A DNA stretch of 64,000 nt from Larkinella terrae (GTDB taxonomy: Bacteria; Bacteroidota; Bacteroidia; Cytophagales; Spirosomataceae). The position numbers and the translations under genes were made by a program. Shown one piece after another: positions 1-9,139 of this stretch. The notes under the pieces are model-generated. The model had not been told where the DNA came from. It saw only the letters and a program-made list of their open reading frames with translations, and ran no database searches. Where the stretch lies: the NCBI RefSeq assembly GCF_009668025.1, contig NZ_WJXZ01000009.1:62001-126000 (forward strand), written 5' to 3'. The first letter of the stretch is position 1. Every line of letters starts with the position of its first letter.

Positions 1-1
1 A

Positions 2-220
2 AAACCGCTCAGCTTCCGGCACCGGGGACCGGAAGAAGTCGTTTTTGACCGTTGCCGGACGCGAAGCGGACTGGAAGTATTGATTCCTAATCACGGCCCC
101 TTGTTTCTGGGATGTTATGATCAGGAACGGCCCTGTTCGCCTTATTTCTATCCCGATCTGGAATTACGGGGAAATACAATCGCCGACGGTTTTCGAAGCA
201 CGCTCTCTACTGGTAAATAA
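2..220 (+). CDS. C-terminal tail of an unknown protein (partial)
   Basis: The first 72 codons of an open frame that enters from outside the window and stops with TAA at 218-220. The visible part has no transmembrane stretch or low complexity; it contains VLIPNHGPLFLGCYD and a run of aromatic and proline residues (PYFYPDLEL). I do not recognise the family. The next gene starts 82 bases downstream on the same strand. The codon choice looks like that of neighbouring genes, so it is probably a real gene end rather than chance. Confidence 0.5.
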   Translation, partial: KPLSFRHRGPEEVVFDRCRTRSGLEVLIPNHGPLFLGCYDQERPCSPYFYPDLELRGNTIADGFRSTLSTGK

Positions 221-302
221 AAATGTAACCGAAATTGAAATTATGTAAACAAAACAGACTAAAATAGGGGATGAATATGCTTTCTTAGCACTTGTCACCT
301 CA

Positions 303-1076
303 ATGAAATTATCAATTATTATTCCGGCATATAATGAAGAAAAAACCATCCGATCGGTGTTGAACCGCGTTTCCGAGGTTGCCCTGCCGGCCCAAATCAG
401 CCGGGAAATTGTGGTTATCGATGATGGTTCGACCGACCAGACTGAAAAGATCATTCACCGGTTTATCGACGAAAACCCGGCTCTGCTGGTGCAGTATATT
501 AAACAACCGATCAACCAGGGAAAAGGCGAAGCAATTCACACCGGAATTCGCCGGGCTACGGGGCAGTTTATCATTATTCAGGATGCCGATCTGGAATACG
601 ACCCGGAAGAATATGGTCACTTGTTGCAACCACTGCTGGCCGGTCGGGCCGACGTAGTGTACGGATCACGGTTTATGGGCGGACGTCCGCACCGGGTTTT
701 GTATTTCTGGCACACCGTCGGCAACCGGTTTTTGACGCTTCTTTCGAATATGATGACCGATTTGAACCTTACGGATATGGAAACCTGCTTCAAGGTTTTT
801 CGCAGTGAAGTCATCAAAAGTGTCGATTTGAAAGAAAAGCGGTTTGGGTTTGAACCCGAAGTGACGGCCAAAATTTCCCGGATTCCGGGCATCCGGATTT
901 ATGAAGTCGGCATATCCTATTACGGACGGACGTATCAGGAAGGGAAGAAAATTGGCTGGCGCGACGGTTTTCGGGCCATTTTCTGCATTCTGAAGTACAA
1001 CCTTTTTGTTTCGCCCCCCCGTGAAAAGCCCGTGCTAGACCTCGAAACACCTGGGGCATTGGCCGGTAAAAACTAG
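303..1076 (+). CDS. Family 2 glycosyltransferase, dolichyl-phosphate mannosyltransferase-like
   Basis: A 257-residue GT-A fold glycosyltransferase that should transfer a sugar from a nucleotide sugar to a lipid phosphate or glycan acceptor at the cytoplasmic face of the membrane. The start IIIPAYNEE (residues 5-13), IDDGSTD (39-45) and the metal-binding DADLEYDP (94-101) are the classic GT2 signatures, and the spacing matches the DPM1/GtrB-like group. There are no C-terminal membrane helices, so it is the soluble form rather than the GtrB form with two helices. ATG 303 is the natural start because IIIPAYNEE follows directly. The true acceptor cannot be told from the sequence. It is flanked by gaps of 82 and about 210 bases and looks monocistronic. 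Confidence 0.88.
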   Translation: MKLSIIIPAYNEEKTIRSVLNRVSEVALPAQISREIVVIDDGSTDQTEKIIHRFIDENPALLVQYIKQPINQGKGEAIHTGIRRATGQFIIIQDADLEYDPEEYGHLLQPLLAGRADVVYGSRFMGGRPHRVLYFWHTVGNRFLTLLSNMMTDLNLTDMETCFKVFRSEVIKSVDLKEKRFGFEPEVTAKISRIPGIRIYEVGISYYGRTYQEGKKIGWRDGFRAIFCILKYNLFVSPPREKPVLDLETPGALAGKN

Positions 1077-1191
1077 TGCGTCCTTCCCGGTTTTGGCCGG
1101 AAAAGGCTTTAAAAACCGACTCCCGATATTGATAACGTTTACAAATTAAATGGAAAATGCCCGCCCGTTTTATTTTAGAATGAAAATCATC

Positions 1192-1199
1192 TAATTTTG
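1192..1199 (+). promoter_or_regulatory. Candidate -7 element before aconitase
   Basis: TAATTTTG matches the Bacteroidota -7 consensus TAnnTTTG exactly. It lies 88 bases before the preferred aconitase start at 1288. A T-rich run about 20 bases upstream could be a weak -33 box, but no clear TTTG is present. Confidence 0.4.
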
Positions 1200-1287
1200 A
1201 GACGCTCATTCGGAAACTCATTTTCCGATGGCTGGTGTTATCTATTTAGATACATTATTCTGTTCACTGCTAAATTTCCTCCTGTCT

Positions 1288-3555
1288 ATGGCTTTTGATT
1301 TTGACATGATTCAGCGCGTATACGACGGTTTCGGCGAACGTGTCGAAGCAGCCCGGCAAGTTGTGGGTCATCCGCTCACCCTGTCGGAAAAAATACTGTA
1401 CGCTCACCTTACCATCGGAAAAGCCGAGAAGGCGCTGAATCGGGGTAAAGACTATGTTGATTTTGCACCCGACCGCGTAGCGATGCAGGACGCAACGGCC
1501 CAGATGGCCCTGTTGCAATTCATGCAGGCCGGCCGTTCCAAGGTGGCCGTGCCGTCAACCGTTCACTGCGACCACCTGATTCAGGCGGAAGTTGGGGCCG
1601 CGCAGGATCTGGAAAATGCCAATAATAAAAACCGGGAGGTGTACGCCTTTCTTTCGTCGGTTTCCGACAAATATGGTATCGGTTTCTGGAAACCGGGTGC
1701 CGGAATTATTCACCAGGTTGTCATTGAAAACTACGCTTTTCCGGGCGGTCTGATGATCGGAACGGATTCGCACACGCCAAACGCCGGAGGGCTGGGAATG
1801 ATCGCTATCGGGGTCGGTGGTGCCGATGCCTGTGACGTGATGGCCGGATTGCCCTGGGAACTGAAAATGCCTAAGTTGATTGGTATCAAACTGGTCGGTA
1901 AACTGTCGGGCTGGGCGTCGGCGAAAGATATTATCCTGCGCGTGGCCGGTATTCTGACTGTAAAAGGAGGAACGGGCTGCATCGTCGAGTACTTCGGCGA
2001 AGGTGCCGATAGCCTGTCGGCCACCGGAAAAGGCACCATCTGTAACATGGGTGCGGAAATTGGCGCCACGACCTCGATTTTTGCTTATGACGAAAAAATG
2101 GGCGATTACCTGCGGGCGACCGACCGCGCCGATGTCGCTGAGGCTGCCAACGCGGTTCGTCAGCACCTGCGCTCGGACGACGAAGTGTACGCTGATCCGG
2201 CTTCCTATTACGATCAGGTCATTGAAATCAACCTGTCGGATCTCGAACCGCACGTCAATGGTCCTTACACCCCGGATCTGGCGTGGCCGCTGTCGAAATT
2301 TGCGCAGGCCGTGAAAGAAAACGGCTGGCCTGAAAAACTGGATGTCGGTCTGATCGGTTCCTGCACCAACTCTTCGTACGAAGATTTGACCCGGGCCGCT
2401 TCCATCGCCCAACAGGCCATCTCGAAAAATCTGAAAACCCATTCTGAATATACTGTAACGCCGGGCTCGGAACTGGTACGGTTTACAACGGAGCGCGACG
2501 GGCTGCTCGATACATTTGAAAAAATTGGGGGCGTCGTGCTCGCCAATGCCTGCGGACCCTGTATTGGTCAGTGGGCGCGGCACATCGACGATCCGAATCG
2601 TCAGAACTCCATTATCACGTCCTTCAACCGGAACTTTGCGAAACGCAACGACGGTTTGGCCACCACGCATGCTTTCGTTGCTTCGCCGGAACTGGTGACG
2701 GCGATGGCGATTGCCGGTAGCCTGACCTTCAACCCGATGACAGACAAACTGACCAGCGAAACCGGTGAAGAAGTGATGCTGGACGAACCAGCCGGTATCG
2801 AACTGCCGGTGAACGGGTTTGCGGTCGATGATGCTGGTTACCAGGCTCCCGCCGAAGATGGCAGCGGTGTTCAGATTATTGTTAGTCCGACTTCGGATCG
2901 ATTGCAACTGCTGGATTCTTTCAAAGCCTGGGAAGGTACGGATCTGCTCGGCCTGAAGCTGCTGATCAAAGCGAAAGGGAAATGTACAACCGACCACATT
3001 TCGATGGCCGGACCGTGGCTGAAATACCGGGGTCACCTCGATAATATCTCGAACAACATGCTGATCGGTGCAGTCAATTTCTACAACGAAAAGACTAATA
3101 CCGTAAAGAATCAATTGACGGGCGAGTTCGGCGAAGTACCGGCGACGCAGCGGGCTTACAAAGCCGCGGGCATTGGCTCGATCGTCGTTGGGGACGAAAA
3201 CTACGGTGAAGGTTCTTCCCGCGAGCATGCCGCAATGGAACCCCGCTTCCTGGGTGTTCGGGCCATTCTGGTGAAATCATTCGCCCGGATTCACGAAACA
3301 AACTTGAAAAAACAGGGGATGCTGGCGTTGACTTTTGCTGATCCGGACGATTACGACGACATCCGCGAAGACGACACGATCGACATTCTAGGCTTGACTG
3401 AGTTTAGCCCGAACGGCCAGTTGACGATCCGCCTGAACCACACCGACGGTACGAGTGAAGAGTTCCAGGTGAATCATACCTACAACGAAACGCAGATCGA
3501 GTGGTTCAAAGCTGGTTCGGCCCTGAACCTGATCAAGCAGAAGCAAAACGCGTAA
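1288..3555 (+). CDS. acn: Aconitate hydratase (mitochondrial type)
   Basis: Interconverts citrate and isocitrate through cis-aconitate in the TCA cycle, in the cytoplasm, with a [4Fe-4S] cluster. The three cluster cysteines are visible: C359 in GSCTNSS, and C422 and C425 in NACGPCIGQ. The swivel domain near the C-terminus carries [19 protein letters not shown]. Length from ATG 1288 is 755 residues, usual for the mitochondrial-type aconitases of Bacteroidota. An in-frame ATG at 1228 would add 20 hydrophobic residues that the family lacks, so 1288 (MAFDFDMIQ) is preferred. A strong terminator follows at 3577. Function is certain; only the start was in question. Confidence 0.97.
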   Translation: MAFDFDMIQRVYDGFGERVEAARQVVGHPLTLSEKILYAHLTIGKAEKALNRGKDYVDFAPDRVAMQDATAQMALLQFMQAGRSKVAVPSTVHCDHLIQAEVGAAQDLENANNKNREVYAFLSSVSDKYGIGFWKPGAGIIHQVVIENYAFPGGLMIGTDSHTPNAGGLGMIAIGVGGADACDVMAGLPWELKMPKLIGIKLVGKLSGWASAKDIILRVAGILTVKGGTGCIVEYFGEGADSLSATGKGTICNMGAEIGATTSIFAYDEKMGDYLRATDRADVAEAANAVRQHLRSDDEVYADPASYYDQVIEINLSDLEPHVNGPYTPDLAWPLSKFAQAVKENGWPEKLDVGLIGSCTNSSYEDLTRAASIAQQAISKNLKTHSEYTVTPGSELVRFTTERDGLLDTFEKIGGVVLANACGPCIGQWARHIDDPNRQNSIITSFNRNFAKRNDGLATTHAFVASPELVTAMAIAGSLTFNPMTDKLTSETGEEVMLDEPAGIELPVNGFAVDDAGYQAPAEDGSGVQIIVSPTSDRLQLLDSFKAWEGTDLLGLKLLIKAKGKCTTDHISMAGPWLKYRGHLDNISNNMLIGAVNFYNEKTNTVKNQLTGEFGEVPATQRAYKAAGIGSIVVGDENYGEGSSREHAAMEPRFLGVRAILVKSFARIHETNLKKQGMLALTFADPDDYDDIREDDTIDILGLTEFSPNGQLTIRLNHTDGTSEEFQVNHTYNETQIEWFKAGSALNLIKQKQNA

Positions 3556-3576
3556 GCTGCAGCTTTAAAATACCTC

Positions 3577-3610
3577 AAGCCCTCAAAACCGTTGTGTTTT
3601 GGGGGCTTTT
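3577..3610 (+). terminator. Rho-independent terminator after aconitase
   Basis: A 13-base stem (AAGCCCTCAAAAC pairing with GTTTTGGGGGCTT, one G-T wobble), a 6-base loop, then TTTTATT. It begins 21 bases after the aconitase stop. Confidence 0.85.
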
Positions 3611-3624
3611 ATTGTTTCGCGGAG

Positions 3625-3700
3625 TTGAGCGGAGACAAGAGGAGTTAAGCGGAGATTATTTTTAGATTTACTTCGCTTAACTCCCCTTGCCTCCGCTCAA
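3625..3700. repeat. Imperfect inverted repeat, 30-base arms
   Basis: Arms 3625-3654 and 3671-3700 are reverse complements with three mismatches around a 16-base loop. Each arm itself repeats the word GCGGAG and contains a GAGACAAGAG-like word that also occurs in the gap at 19572-19608. It sits just behind the aconitase terminator and ahead of the kinase promoter. Confidence 0.8.
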
Positions 3701-3771
3701 CAATCTTTTTTACCCTCTGACGCTTCACTGGCCATTTTTACCGTTTCATCGGGAAAAGGCTGGTTTTGTTG

Positions 3772-3779
3772 TATGTTTG
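3772..3779 (+). promoter_or_regulatory. Candidate -7 element before the 7TM kinase
   Basis: TATGTTTG matches TAnnTTTG and ends 33 bases before ATG 3813. No perfect -33 TTTG is seen; GTTTCA lies about 20 bases upstream. Confidence 0.45.
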
Positions 3780-3812
3780 CCGGTATCTTAAGGCCGAAGC
3801 ATTGCGAAGTGT

Positions 3813-5144
3813 ATGACCTATGAAGTCTGGCAACCCATGTTCATCGGCATGGTAATTTCAATCCTGCTGCTGAACGTTGTCCAGTGGATCACGTATCGGG
3901 AGCGGATTTATGGGTTATATACACTCTATATGCTGGTCTGGCTGGGGTATTTTACCGCCCGCGTGCCGGAACTCAGCACCGCCTTTTCCAACAACGACTA
4001 CTATTTCATCCGGGCCTGCGCCCCCATGATAGCCTACTTCATCTATTTTGGGTTTACCGACGCTTTCATTAATTTACGGAACCGGCTGCCTGGTTTGTTT
4101 CGGGTGTTCCAGTATACGCAGCTCTGTATTGCGCTTTACGTCAGCCTGCAATTCTACATCTGTTACCTGGCCAGCGACTGGTATCCCCGCGTTTATGACA
4201 CGGCGCACACCGCTATCCGTCTCGGAATGATTGGGTTAGCCATTTTTGGGATTTACAAAATTCTGCAGTTGAAGGATACCGTGGCGCGGTATTTTATCAT
4301 CGGATCAACGTTGCTGATGGTAGGAGCGGTCACCTCCATGATTCTGACGTATCTGGATACTTTTCCTGGTCCCGGATCGGTTTTCTGGAAAGCTCCGTTG
4401 ACGGCTATTCAGGTGGGAATTATCCTCGAACTGATCTGTTTTTCACTGGGTTTAGGCTATCGGCAACGGCACGCGGCCATCCGGACGGCGGTGCTAGAAC
4501 AGAAAATTGAACGCCAGCAGGAAAAACACGAGCGGAAACAACTCGAAAACGAGCTTTCCGTCCAGCAACTGCGGCAGGAAATGTCCGAAGTGCAGATGAA
4601 GGCGCTGCAGTCGCAGTTGAATCCACATTTTTTGTTCAATTCCCTCAATTCGCTGTCGTCCCTGATTGCGGATGAACCCGTCAAAGCGGAGCAGTTTGTC
4701 GACGAAATGGCGAGCGTTTACCGTTACATCCTCCAGACCAACGACGTAGAACTTACCACGCTGCACCGCGAGCTCCAGTTTATCCATTCGTATTTCCATT
4801 TGCTGCAAACCCGCTATGCGCGCGGCATCGACCTGAAAATCGACGTGGCAAATCATTTAATGAATAGCCAGCTTCCACCGCTCACGCTCCAGCTGCTGGT
4901 TGAAAATGCCGTTAAGCACAACATTGTCTCCGGCGACCAGCCGTTGAAAATTCATATTTCCACCACGGAGCACGCTTGGCTCTCGGTTCGCAATACCCTG
5001 CAGCGCAAGTCGGTCGATCGGGTAAAATCGACCCGAAAAGGATTGCTCCATATCCTGACAAAGTACAAGATGCTCGGTCAGCCCACGCCCACGGTTCTGG
5101 AAACCGATGGTGAATTTATTGTTACCCTCCCCCTAATCCGATAA
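3813..5144 (+). CDS. LytS-type sensor histidine kinase with a 7TM module
   Basis: 443 residues. The N-terminal half has seven hydrophobic helices (about residues 8-215) like the 7TM-DISM sensor module but without an extracellular domain. A charged coiled coil (about 225-265) links it to a His_kinase domain with the phospho-acceptor motif QLNPHFLFNSLNSLSS. The ATP-lid N box is LLVENAVKHN. Kinases of this group usually phosphorylate LytTR response regulators. No regulator is adjacent; the nearest is at 8202-8978 on the other strand, together with three related kinases. It may signal to that regulator or to one elsewhere. The candidate promoter at 3772 suggests independent transcription. Confidence 0.88.
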   Translation: MTYEVWQPMFIGMVISILLLNVVQWITYRERIYGLYTLYMLVWLGYFTARVPELSTAFSNNDYYFIRACAPMIAYFIYFGFTDAFINLRNRLPGLFRVFQYTQLCIALYVSLQFYICYLASDWYPRVYDTAHTAIRLGMIGLAIFGIYKILQLKDTVARYFIIGSTLLMVGAVTSMILTYLDTFPGPGSVFWKAPLTAIQVGIILELICFSLGLGYRQRHAAIRTAVLEQKIERQQEKHERKQLENELSVQQLRQEMSEVQMKALQSQLNPHFLFNSLNSLSSLIADEPVKAEQFVDEMASVYRYILQTNDVELTTLHRELQFIHSYFHLLQTRYARGIDLKIDVANHLMNSQLPPLTLQLLVENAVKHNIVSGDQPLKIHISTTEHAWLSVRNTLQRKSVDRVKSTRKGLLHILTKYKMLGQPTPTVLETDGEFIVTLPLIR

Positions 5145-5336
5145 GCCATCCGCTTCATATTGACCTTTTTCCGTTTCATTGAAGTAGACCTGGTTTCCAT
5201 TGGGGTTGTCCACCACCTTTGGGGCTAAAACAACAGCTATGGCACCATGAGAACGGTTTCTACCATCAGCATATGGATCAACGGTGACGCTGGACTTCTT
5301 TAGTTTGGGCTCATCCGTCAGTTGCGATAATTGCAT
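5133..5336 (-). CDS. Possible small protein or gene remnant, unknown
   Basis: A 67-residue frame on the minus strand with protein-like composition (for example VDPYADGRNRSHGAIAVVL, and QVYFNETEKG near the end). It fills most of the otherwise empty 243-base gap between the kinase and the monooxygenase, and its 3' end overlaps the kinase 3' end by 12 bases in a convergent arrangement. An in-frame stop lies two codons before the ATG, so it is not simply the end of a longer open frame. I do not recognise a family. It could be a small gene, a decayed remnant, or chance. Confidence 0.35.
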   Translation of the reverse strand: MQLSQLTDEPKLKKSSVTVDPYADGRNRSHGAIAVVLAPKVVDNPNGNQVYFNETEKGQYEADGLSD

Positions 5337-5387
5337 GAAAGTTCAGTATCGGGAGCCTTAAATGGACTAGTTTTTAATGATACAACC

Positions 5388-6542
5388 ATGAAAAATGTAA
5401 ACCGGTTTACCATTATCGGGGGCGGCATCTCGGGCTTGACGACAGCGATTGCCTTACGCAAAATTGGCATCAAAGCGACTTTGTTCGAGGCTTCGCCGTC
5501 GATCAAACCTCTGGGTGCAGGTCTGGCACTGGCCGCCAATGCCGTCAAAGGTTTTCAAAAGTTGGGAATTGTCGATGCGATACTGCCCGGTGGTCGTTTG
5601 ATGGATGCGTTTGTGATTCTGGACGAAAAAGGCCGCGATATTACGCGGACCGATAGCCGCGCCGTTGGCCGGAAGCATGGGATCGATAATTTTACGATTC
5701 ACCGCGCGATCCTGCATCAGGCGTTGCTGGATCAACTGGTCGGAAACCCCATTGTGCTGGGAAAACGCGCCATTTCCATTGATCAAAGTGGCGAGGGCAT
5801 CATCATTCGGTTTGACGATGGAACTGTCCACCAGACGGATTACCTGATTGTGGCCGATGGAATTCACTCGGCCATTCGCCAGCAGTTGCTTCCCGATTCC
5901 AAACCGCGTTACGCTGGCTACACCTGCTGGCGGGCGGTAGTCGATGTCAGCGGCATGAACCTGGATCTGCATGAAGCAACCGAAACCTGGGGGCGAAACG
6001 GACGGGTTGGCGTCGTTCCGTTGGCCGGTAACAAAATTTACTGGTTTGCCTGCGTAAACGCGCCGTTTCAGGATGCCCGGATGCGAGGTGCGAAGGTCAG
6101 CGACCTGACGGACTGGTTCAGCGGCTATCATCGTCCGATTCCGGAAATCATTGCCCGAACGAAAGATGAAAATCTGCTTTGGAACGATATCATCGACCTG
6201 CAACCGCTATCGCGCTATGCCTTTGGAAATGTGCTGTTTGTGGGTGATGCGGCTCATGCTACCACGCCCAACATGGGTCAGGGCGCGTGTCAGGCTATCG
6301 AGGATGCCGTGGTGCTGGCGGACGAACTTTCGGCCAACGATCAACCCGCCGAAGCTTTTAAACGGTTTGAAAACCGGCGCCTGAAGCGGACGCATTACAT
6401 CACTGAAAGATCCCGGCAGATTGGGGTCGTTGCCCAGATTCAGAATCCCATTCTGGCCGCGTTACGCAACGGACTGTTCAGAATGTTACCACCAAGTTTG
6501 AATGATCGACAATTAGAAACCTTGTATAAAGTGGATTTTTAA
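5388..6542 (+). CDS. FAD-dependent monooxygenase (salicylate hydroxylase/TetX-like)
   Basis: 384-residue flavoprotein hydroxylase of the PHBH-like class A group: it should use NAD(P)H and O2 to hydroxylate a small aromatic or related substrate in the cytoplasm. The dinucleotide fold GGGISGLTTA is at residues 11-20, the DG-type motif is in VADGIHSAIRQ, and the second FAD motif FVGDAAHATTPNMGQG contains D287. A TTG at 5331 would add 19 unsupported residues; ATG 5388 places the GGGISG motif where the family has it. A Crp/Fnr-type regulator follows 29 bases downstream on the same strand and may be co-transcribed. The substrate cannot be predicted. Confidence 0.9.
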   Translation: MKNVNRFTIIGGGISGLTTAIALRKIGIKATLFEASPSIKPLGAGLALAANAVKGFQKLGIVDAILPGGRLMDAFVILDEKGRDITRTDSRAVGRKHGIDNFTIHRAILHQALLDQLVGNPIVLGKRAISIDQSGEGIIIRFDDGTVHQTDYLIVADGIHSAIRQQLLPDSKPRYAGYTCWRAVVDVSGMNLDLHEATETWGRNGRVGVVPLAGNKIYWFACVNAPFQDARMRGAKVSDLTDWFSGYHRPIPEIIARTKDENLLWNDIIDLQPLSRYAFGNVLFVGDAAHATTPNMGQGACQAIEDAVVLADELSANDQPAEAFKRFENRRLKRTHYITERSRQIGVVAQIQNPILAALRNGLFRMLPPSLNDRQLETLYKVDF

Positions 6543-6571
6543 GTATATTTCTGCTCCATTCTCATTTGTTT

Positions 6572-7141
6572 ATGTATCGGGTACTGTTCAATATTGAACG
6601 AATTGTTCGGCCTTCGGACGAAGAAAAAACCGCTTTTGAGCAAATCATTTGCCACCGTGTTCTTGCCAAAAACGAGCTATACGTGCGGGAGGGAACGGTT
6701 TGCAAAACCATTGGTTTTATCGAAAAAGGGTGCGGCCGTCTGTTCTACGAAATCGACGGCTGGGAGGTTTCGAAGGAGTTCCTGTTTGAGAATTCGCTGC
6801 TGGGTTCGTTTGTCGGCTTTTTTACCCAAAAACCGTCCAACGTCAACGTGATCACAGTGGAAGAAACCCAGTTACTTGAAATGAACTACGACGATGTGAT
6901 GGCACTCTGCCGGACGTATCCGGTTTGGCAACGGTTTGCGACCCTGCTGTTGCAGGACCAGTTGATGCGGGTGGAACGGCGGGAGGCTTCCCTGTTGAAA
7001 GACGCCCCCGAAAACCGCTACCGGCGGTTGCTGGAAGAACACCCCAAAGTTCTGAACCGGATTCCGCCGGAATTTGTCGCCAGTTATTTGGGAATTACGC
7101 CCGAAACCCTGGTTCGGTATCGGTCTGGTATCGGCGTTTAA
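6572..7141 (+). CDS. Crp/Fnr family transcriptional regulator
   Basis: 189 residues from ATG 6572. The N-terminal half is a cyclic-nucleotide-binding-like beta barrel (about 10-125) without an obvious cAMP phosphate-binding cassette. The C-terminal half ends in a short helix-turn-helix, FVASYLGITPETLVRYR. This is the common Bacteroidota Crp-like form, usually about 190 residues. The last residues (SGIGV) differ from the usual basic tail, so the recognition helix may have a slightly altered end. A TTG two codons upstream is not needed. It follows the FAD monooxygenase by 29 bases and is a candidate regulator of it. Confidence 0.85.
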   Translation: MYRVLFNIERIVRPSDEEKTAFEQIICHRVLAKNELYVREGTVCKTIGFIEKGCGRLFYEIDGWEVSKEFLFENSLLGSFVGFFTQKPSNVNVITVEETQLLEMNYDDVMALCRTYPVWQRFATLLLQDQLMRVERREASLLKDAPENRYRRLLEEHPKVLNRIPPEFVASYLGITPETLVRYRSGIGV

Positions 7142-7143
7142 AG

Positions 7144-7151
7144 TATATTTG
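7144..7151 (+). promoter_or_regulatory. Candidate -7 element before the STAS-like gene
   Basis: TATATTTG matches TAnnTTTG, immediately after the stop of the Crp-like gene and 54 bases before the GTG start at 7206. No clear -33 box. Confidence 0.35.
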
Positions 7152-7205
7152 TAATTGACTCTGGTTACAATAGAGCATAAAGTCTAACAGTCCTGGTGTA
7201 TTGCC

Positions 7206-7643
7206 GTGAATGAATTAGCCAGTATAGAAAACGAAGAAGGGGACGTTTACGCGATCATGAGCTACGAGCCTTCCCGTAATTACCTCATAATGAAGTGGAT
7301 CGGCTTTTGCACCGATGAAGAGTTGATGACGGCCACGCTGAAGATGCTGGAGTGGCAACAATCGGAGGGCTGGCGACACGTTTGCCAGTTTCACGTCCAC
7401 GACACCAAGGAATTCGGTGTCGCCTGGTCCGGAGCTATTGACTGGATCGTCAATGAATATTTTCCGCAGCTTCATAAAGCGGGCGTCCGCTATAACATCA
7501 GTATTCTGTCACCGGATCTGTTTTCCAAGCTATCGTCGGAGGCTTTGTTTGAAAAGAGCGAACCCGTCCTTCCCACCAAATTATGCGAAACACTATCGGA
7601 AGCCGAGCGTTTTATTGACGAGCATCACCATATAACCGGCTGA
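7206..7643 (+). CDS. STAS/SpoIIAA-like hypothetical protein
   Basis: 145 residues, soluble, no signal peptide. The pattern of a short strand pair (NYLIMKWIGFCTDEEL), a helix, then a strand with HVHDTKEFGV, a W-rich helix and FPQLHKAGVRYNISIL resembles the STAS/SpoIIAA-like single-domain proteins common in Cytophagales, whose function is unknown. The start is uncertain: GTG 7206 gives the full frame, while ATG 7257 would remove 17 residues. Neighbours are a Crp regulator upstream and an SRPBCC protein downstream, with no operon link proven. Confidence 0.6.
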   Translation: MNELASIENEEGDVYAIMSYEPSRNYLIMKWIGFCTDEELMTATLKMLEWQQSEGWRHVCQFHVHDTKEFGVAWSGAIDWIVNEYFPQLHKAGVRYNISILSPDLFSKLSSEALFEKSEPVLPTKLCETLSEAERFIDEHHHITG

Positions 7644-7720
7644 GAACTAGTCAGAAGAGCGGTTTTTCTTCTTTGCTTCCGGCCGACCTTAATCCCGATC
7701 TAAACTCGTAAACCCAGTAG

Positions 7721-8191
7721 ATGATTACCGTTCGACATTCCGAATTGATTCGATTGCCGCTTACGGAAGTCTACGGATTTTTGGGGTGTTATGAATATGA
7801 TTTGCTCTGGCGAAGTAACCTGTTTGCCCTGAAACAGGATTCGCCCGGATTGGCCCGTTCGGGCATGAAACTGCACCAGATCGTTCGCCTTTTTGATCAG
7901 GAAATGACGATTGTTGCCGAGGTGACGGCGGCTGCCCACAACCGACGGACGGCGCACGAGAGCGTGAATAGTCCGGTTGAATTGTGGGAACAGCGGCTGT
8001 TTGAACGGTTAAACAAGGAAACCCGCGTCACGTATGAAATGAGCCTGGAGTTAAAAGGCTGGCAGCGGCTCATGGCGCCATTGCTGATCCACCAGTTGCA
8101 GCGCCAGTTTCGGAATGACCTGATTCGGGTGAAGCAATTGCTGGAAGAAACCCCCAATCCACTGATCGAGTTGCCCAAGCGACTGGTTTAG
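7721..8191 (+). CDS. SRPBCC-like (START/polyketide cyclase fold) protein
   Basis: 156 residues. The opening MITVRHSELIRLPLTEVYGF, with a strand leading into a helix, and the following LLWRSNLFAL, then repeated beta strands and a long C-terminal helix (RQFRNDLIRVKQLLEE), fit the helix-grip fold of SRPBCC proteins that bind small hydrophobic ligands. No catalytic residues can be assigned. It converges with the response-regulator gene 10 bases away, so the two 3' ends may share a termination region. Family assignment rests on pattern only. Confidence 0.55.
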   Translation: MITVRHSELIRLPLTEVYGFLGCYEYDLLWRSNLFALKQDSPGLARSGMKLHQIVRLFDQEMTIVAEVTAAAHNRRTAHESVNSPVELWEQRLFERLNKETRVTYEMSLELKGWQRLMAPLLIHQLQRQFRNDLIRVKQLLEETPNPLIELPKRLV

Positions 8192-8201
8192 AGGTCGTTA
8201 G

Positions 8202-8978
8202 CTATTTTCCCATCCATTTCTTGAATTCGGTTGCCCGTTCGCGGCTCACCAGCACTTCCTCTTCCGGAGCCGGTTTTAACGTGAGTTTCAATTTGTTGTT
8301 GAAGTAAGGATGAATTTGCTGGACGCAGTTGATATCGACAATGAACTGGCGGTTTGCCCGAAAAAACTGCAACGGATCGAGCATTGCTTCGAGTTCGTCG
8401 AGCGTGTAATCCACCGAAAATTTCTGGTTGCCGCGGGTTCGGAACAAACTGACGCCCTCTTCGGAATAAAAATACGCGATGTCCGACACCTCAACGGGCA
8501 TCCACTGCGAAAGGTGCTTTACCAGAAACCGCTTGCGGTACTCGGCGGGCTGAATCTGCTGGCGGAGCTGCTGCACGAGCGCGTCGATGGCCATTTTTCC
8601 CCCGGTTTCGGCTTCGGCCGGGTTCCGCAGCTTCCGGTGTTTCTCCAGGCTGGCTTCCAGTTCGTGCCGTTTGATGGGTTTCAACAGGTAATCGATGCTG
8701 TTGACTTTGAACGCCCTCAGCGCGTATTCGTCGTAGGAAGTCGTAAAAATAACCGGTGATTCGACGGGCGTTTGCTCAAATATCTCAAAGCTCTGACCAT
8801 CAGCCAGCTCGATGTCCATCAGAATCAGGTCTGGGGCCGTATTATTTTGTAACCATTGTACGGAAGAGCGAACGCTGGCGGCCGTACCAACGATGCGGAT
8901 CGAATTATCTACGTCCTGTAAAAGTTTGGTCAGTTTCCGGACTGCCAGTTCTTCGTCTTCAATCACCAATACATCCAT
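8202..8978 (-). CDS. LytTR family response regulator
   Basis: 258 residues. The receiver domain (1-120) has the acidic pair EDEE, the phospho-acceptor Asp in LILMDIELADG, and the conserved Lys in YLLKPIKRHE. The LytTR DNA-binding domain (about 150-255) contains DIAYFYSEEGVSLF and FFRANRQFIVDI, as in AlgR/AgrA-type regulators that bind direct repeats. It is the last gene of a minus-strand set with three LytS-type kinases upstream; the gap to the nearest is 161 bases, long enough for its own promoter. It is the only response regulator in the window, so several kinases may feed into it. Confidence 0.93.
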   Translation of the reverse strand: MDVLVIEDEELAVRKLTKLLQDVDNSIRIVGTAASVRSSVQWLQNNTAPDLILMDIELADGQSFEIFEQTPVESPVIFTTSYDEYALRAFKVNSIDYLLKPIKRHELEASLEKHRKLRNPAEAETGGKMAIDALVQQLRQQIQPAEYRKRFLVKHLSQWMPVEVSDIAYFYSEEGVSLFRTRGNQKFSVDYTLDELEAMLDPLQFFRANRQFIVDINCVQQIHPYFNNKLKLTLKPAPEEEVLVSRERATEFKKWMGK

Positions 8979-9139
8979 ACAATTTGGTCGTTATATTTTG
9001 GGCGGGGTGGGTTTGCTGATCCCGTGTCAAATCATACCCCAAATAGCAGATTCGGTCACTTTTTTCCAAATTCCAGTCCATTGAAACCGCAAATTGCCCG
9101 GGTAAACCGGTACAGTTTCGCCATGAAATGAGCGCTGAA

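Noticed and set aside
1555-3228. A 557-codon open frame on the minus strand across aconitase
   Set aside because: It is an antisense shadow of a certain aconitase gene, has no recognisable motifs, and is rich in the Arg/His/Gln runs expected from reversed coding sequence.
6572-7158. Frameshift near the end of the Crp-like gene
   Set aside because: The length and helix-turn-helix are normal for the family; only the last few residues differ, and a frameshift is not required.
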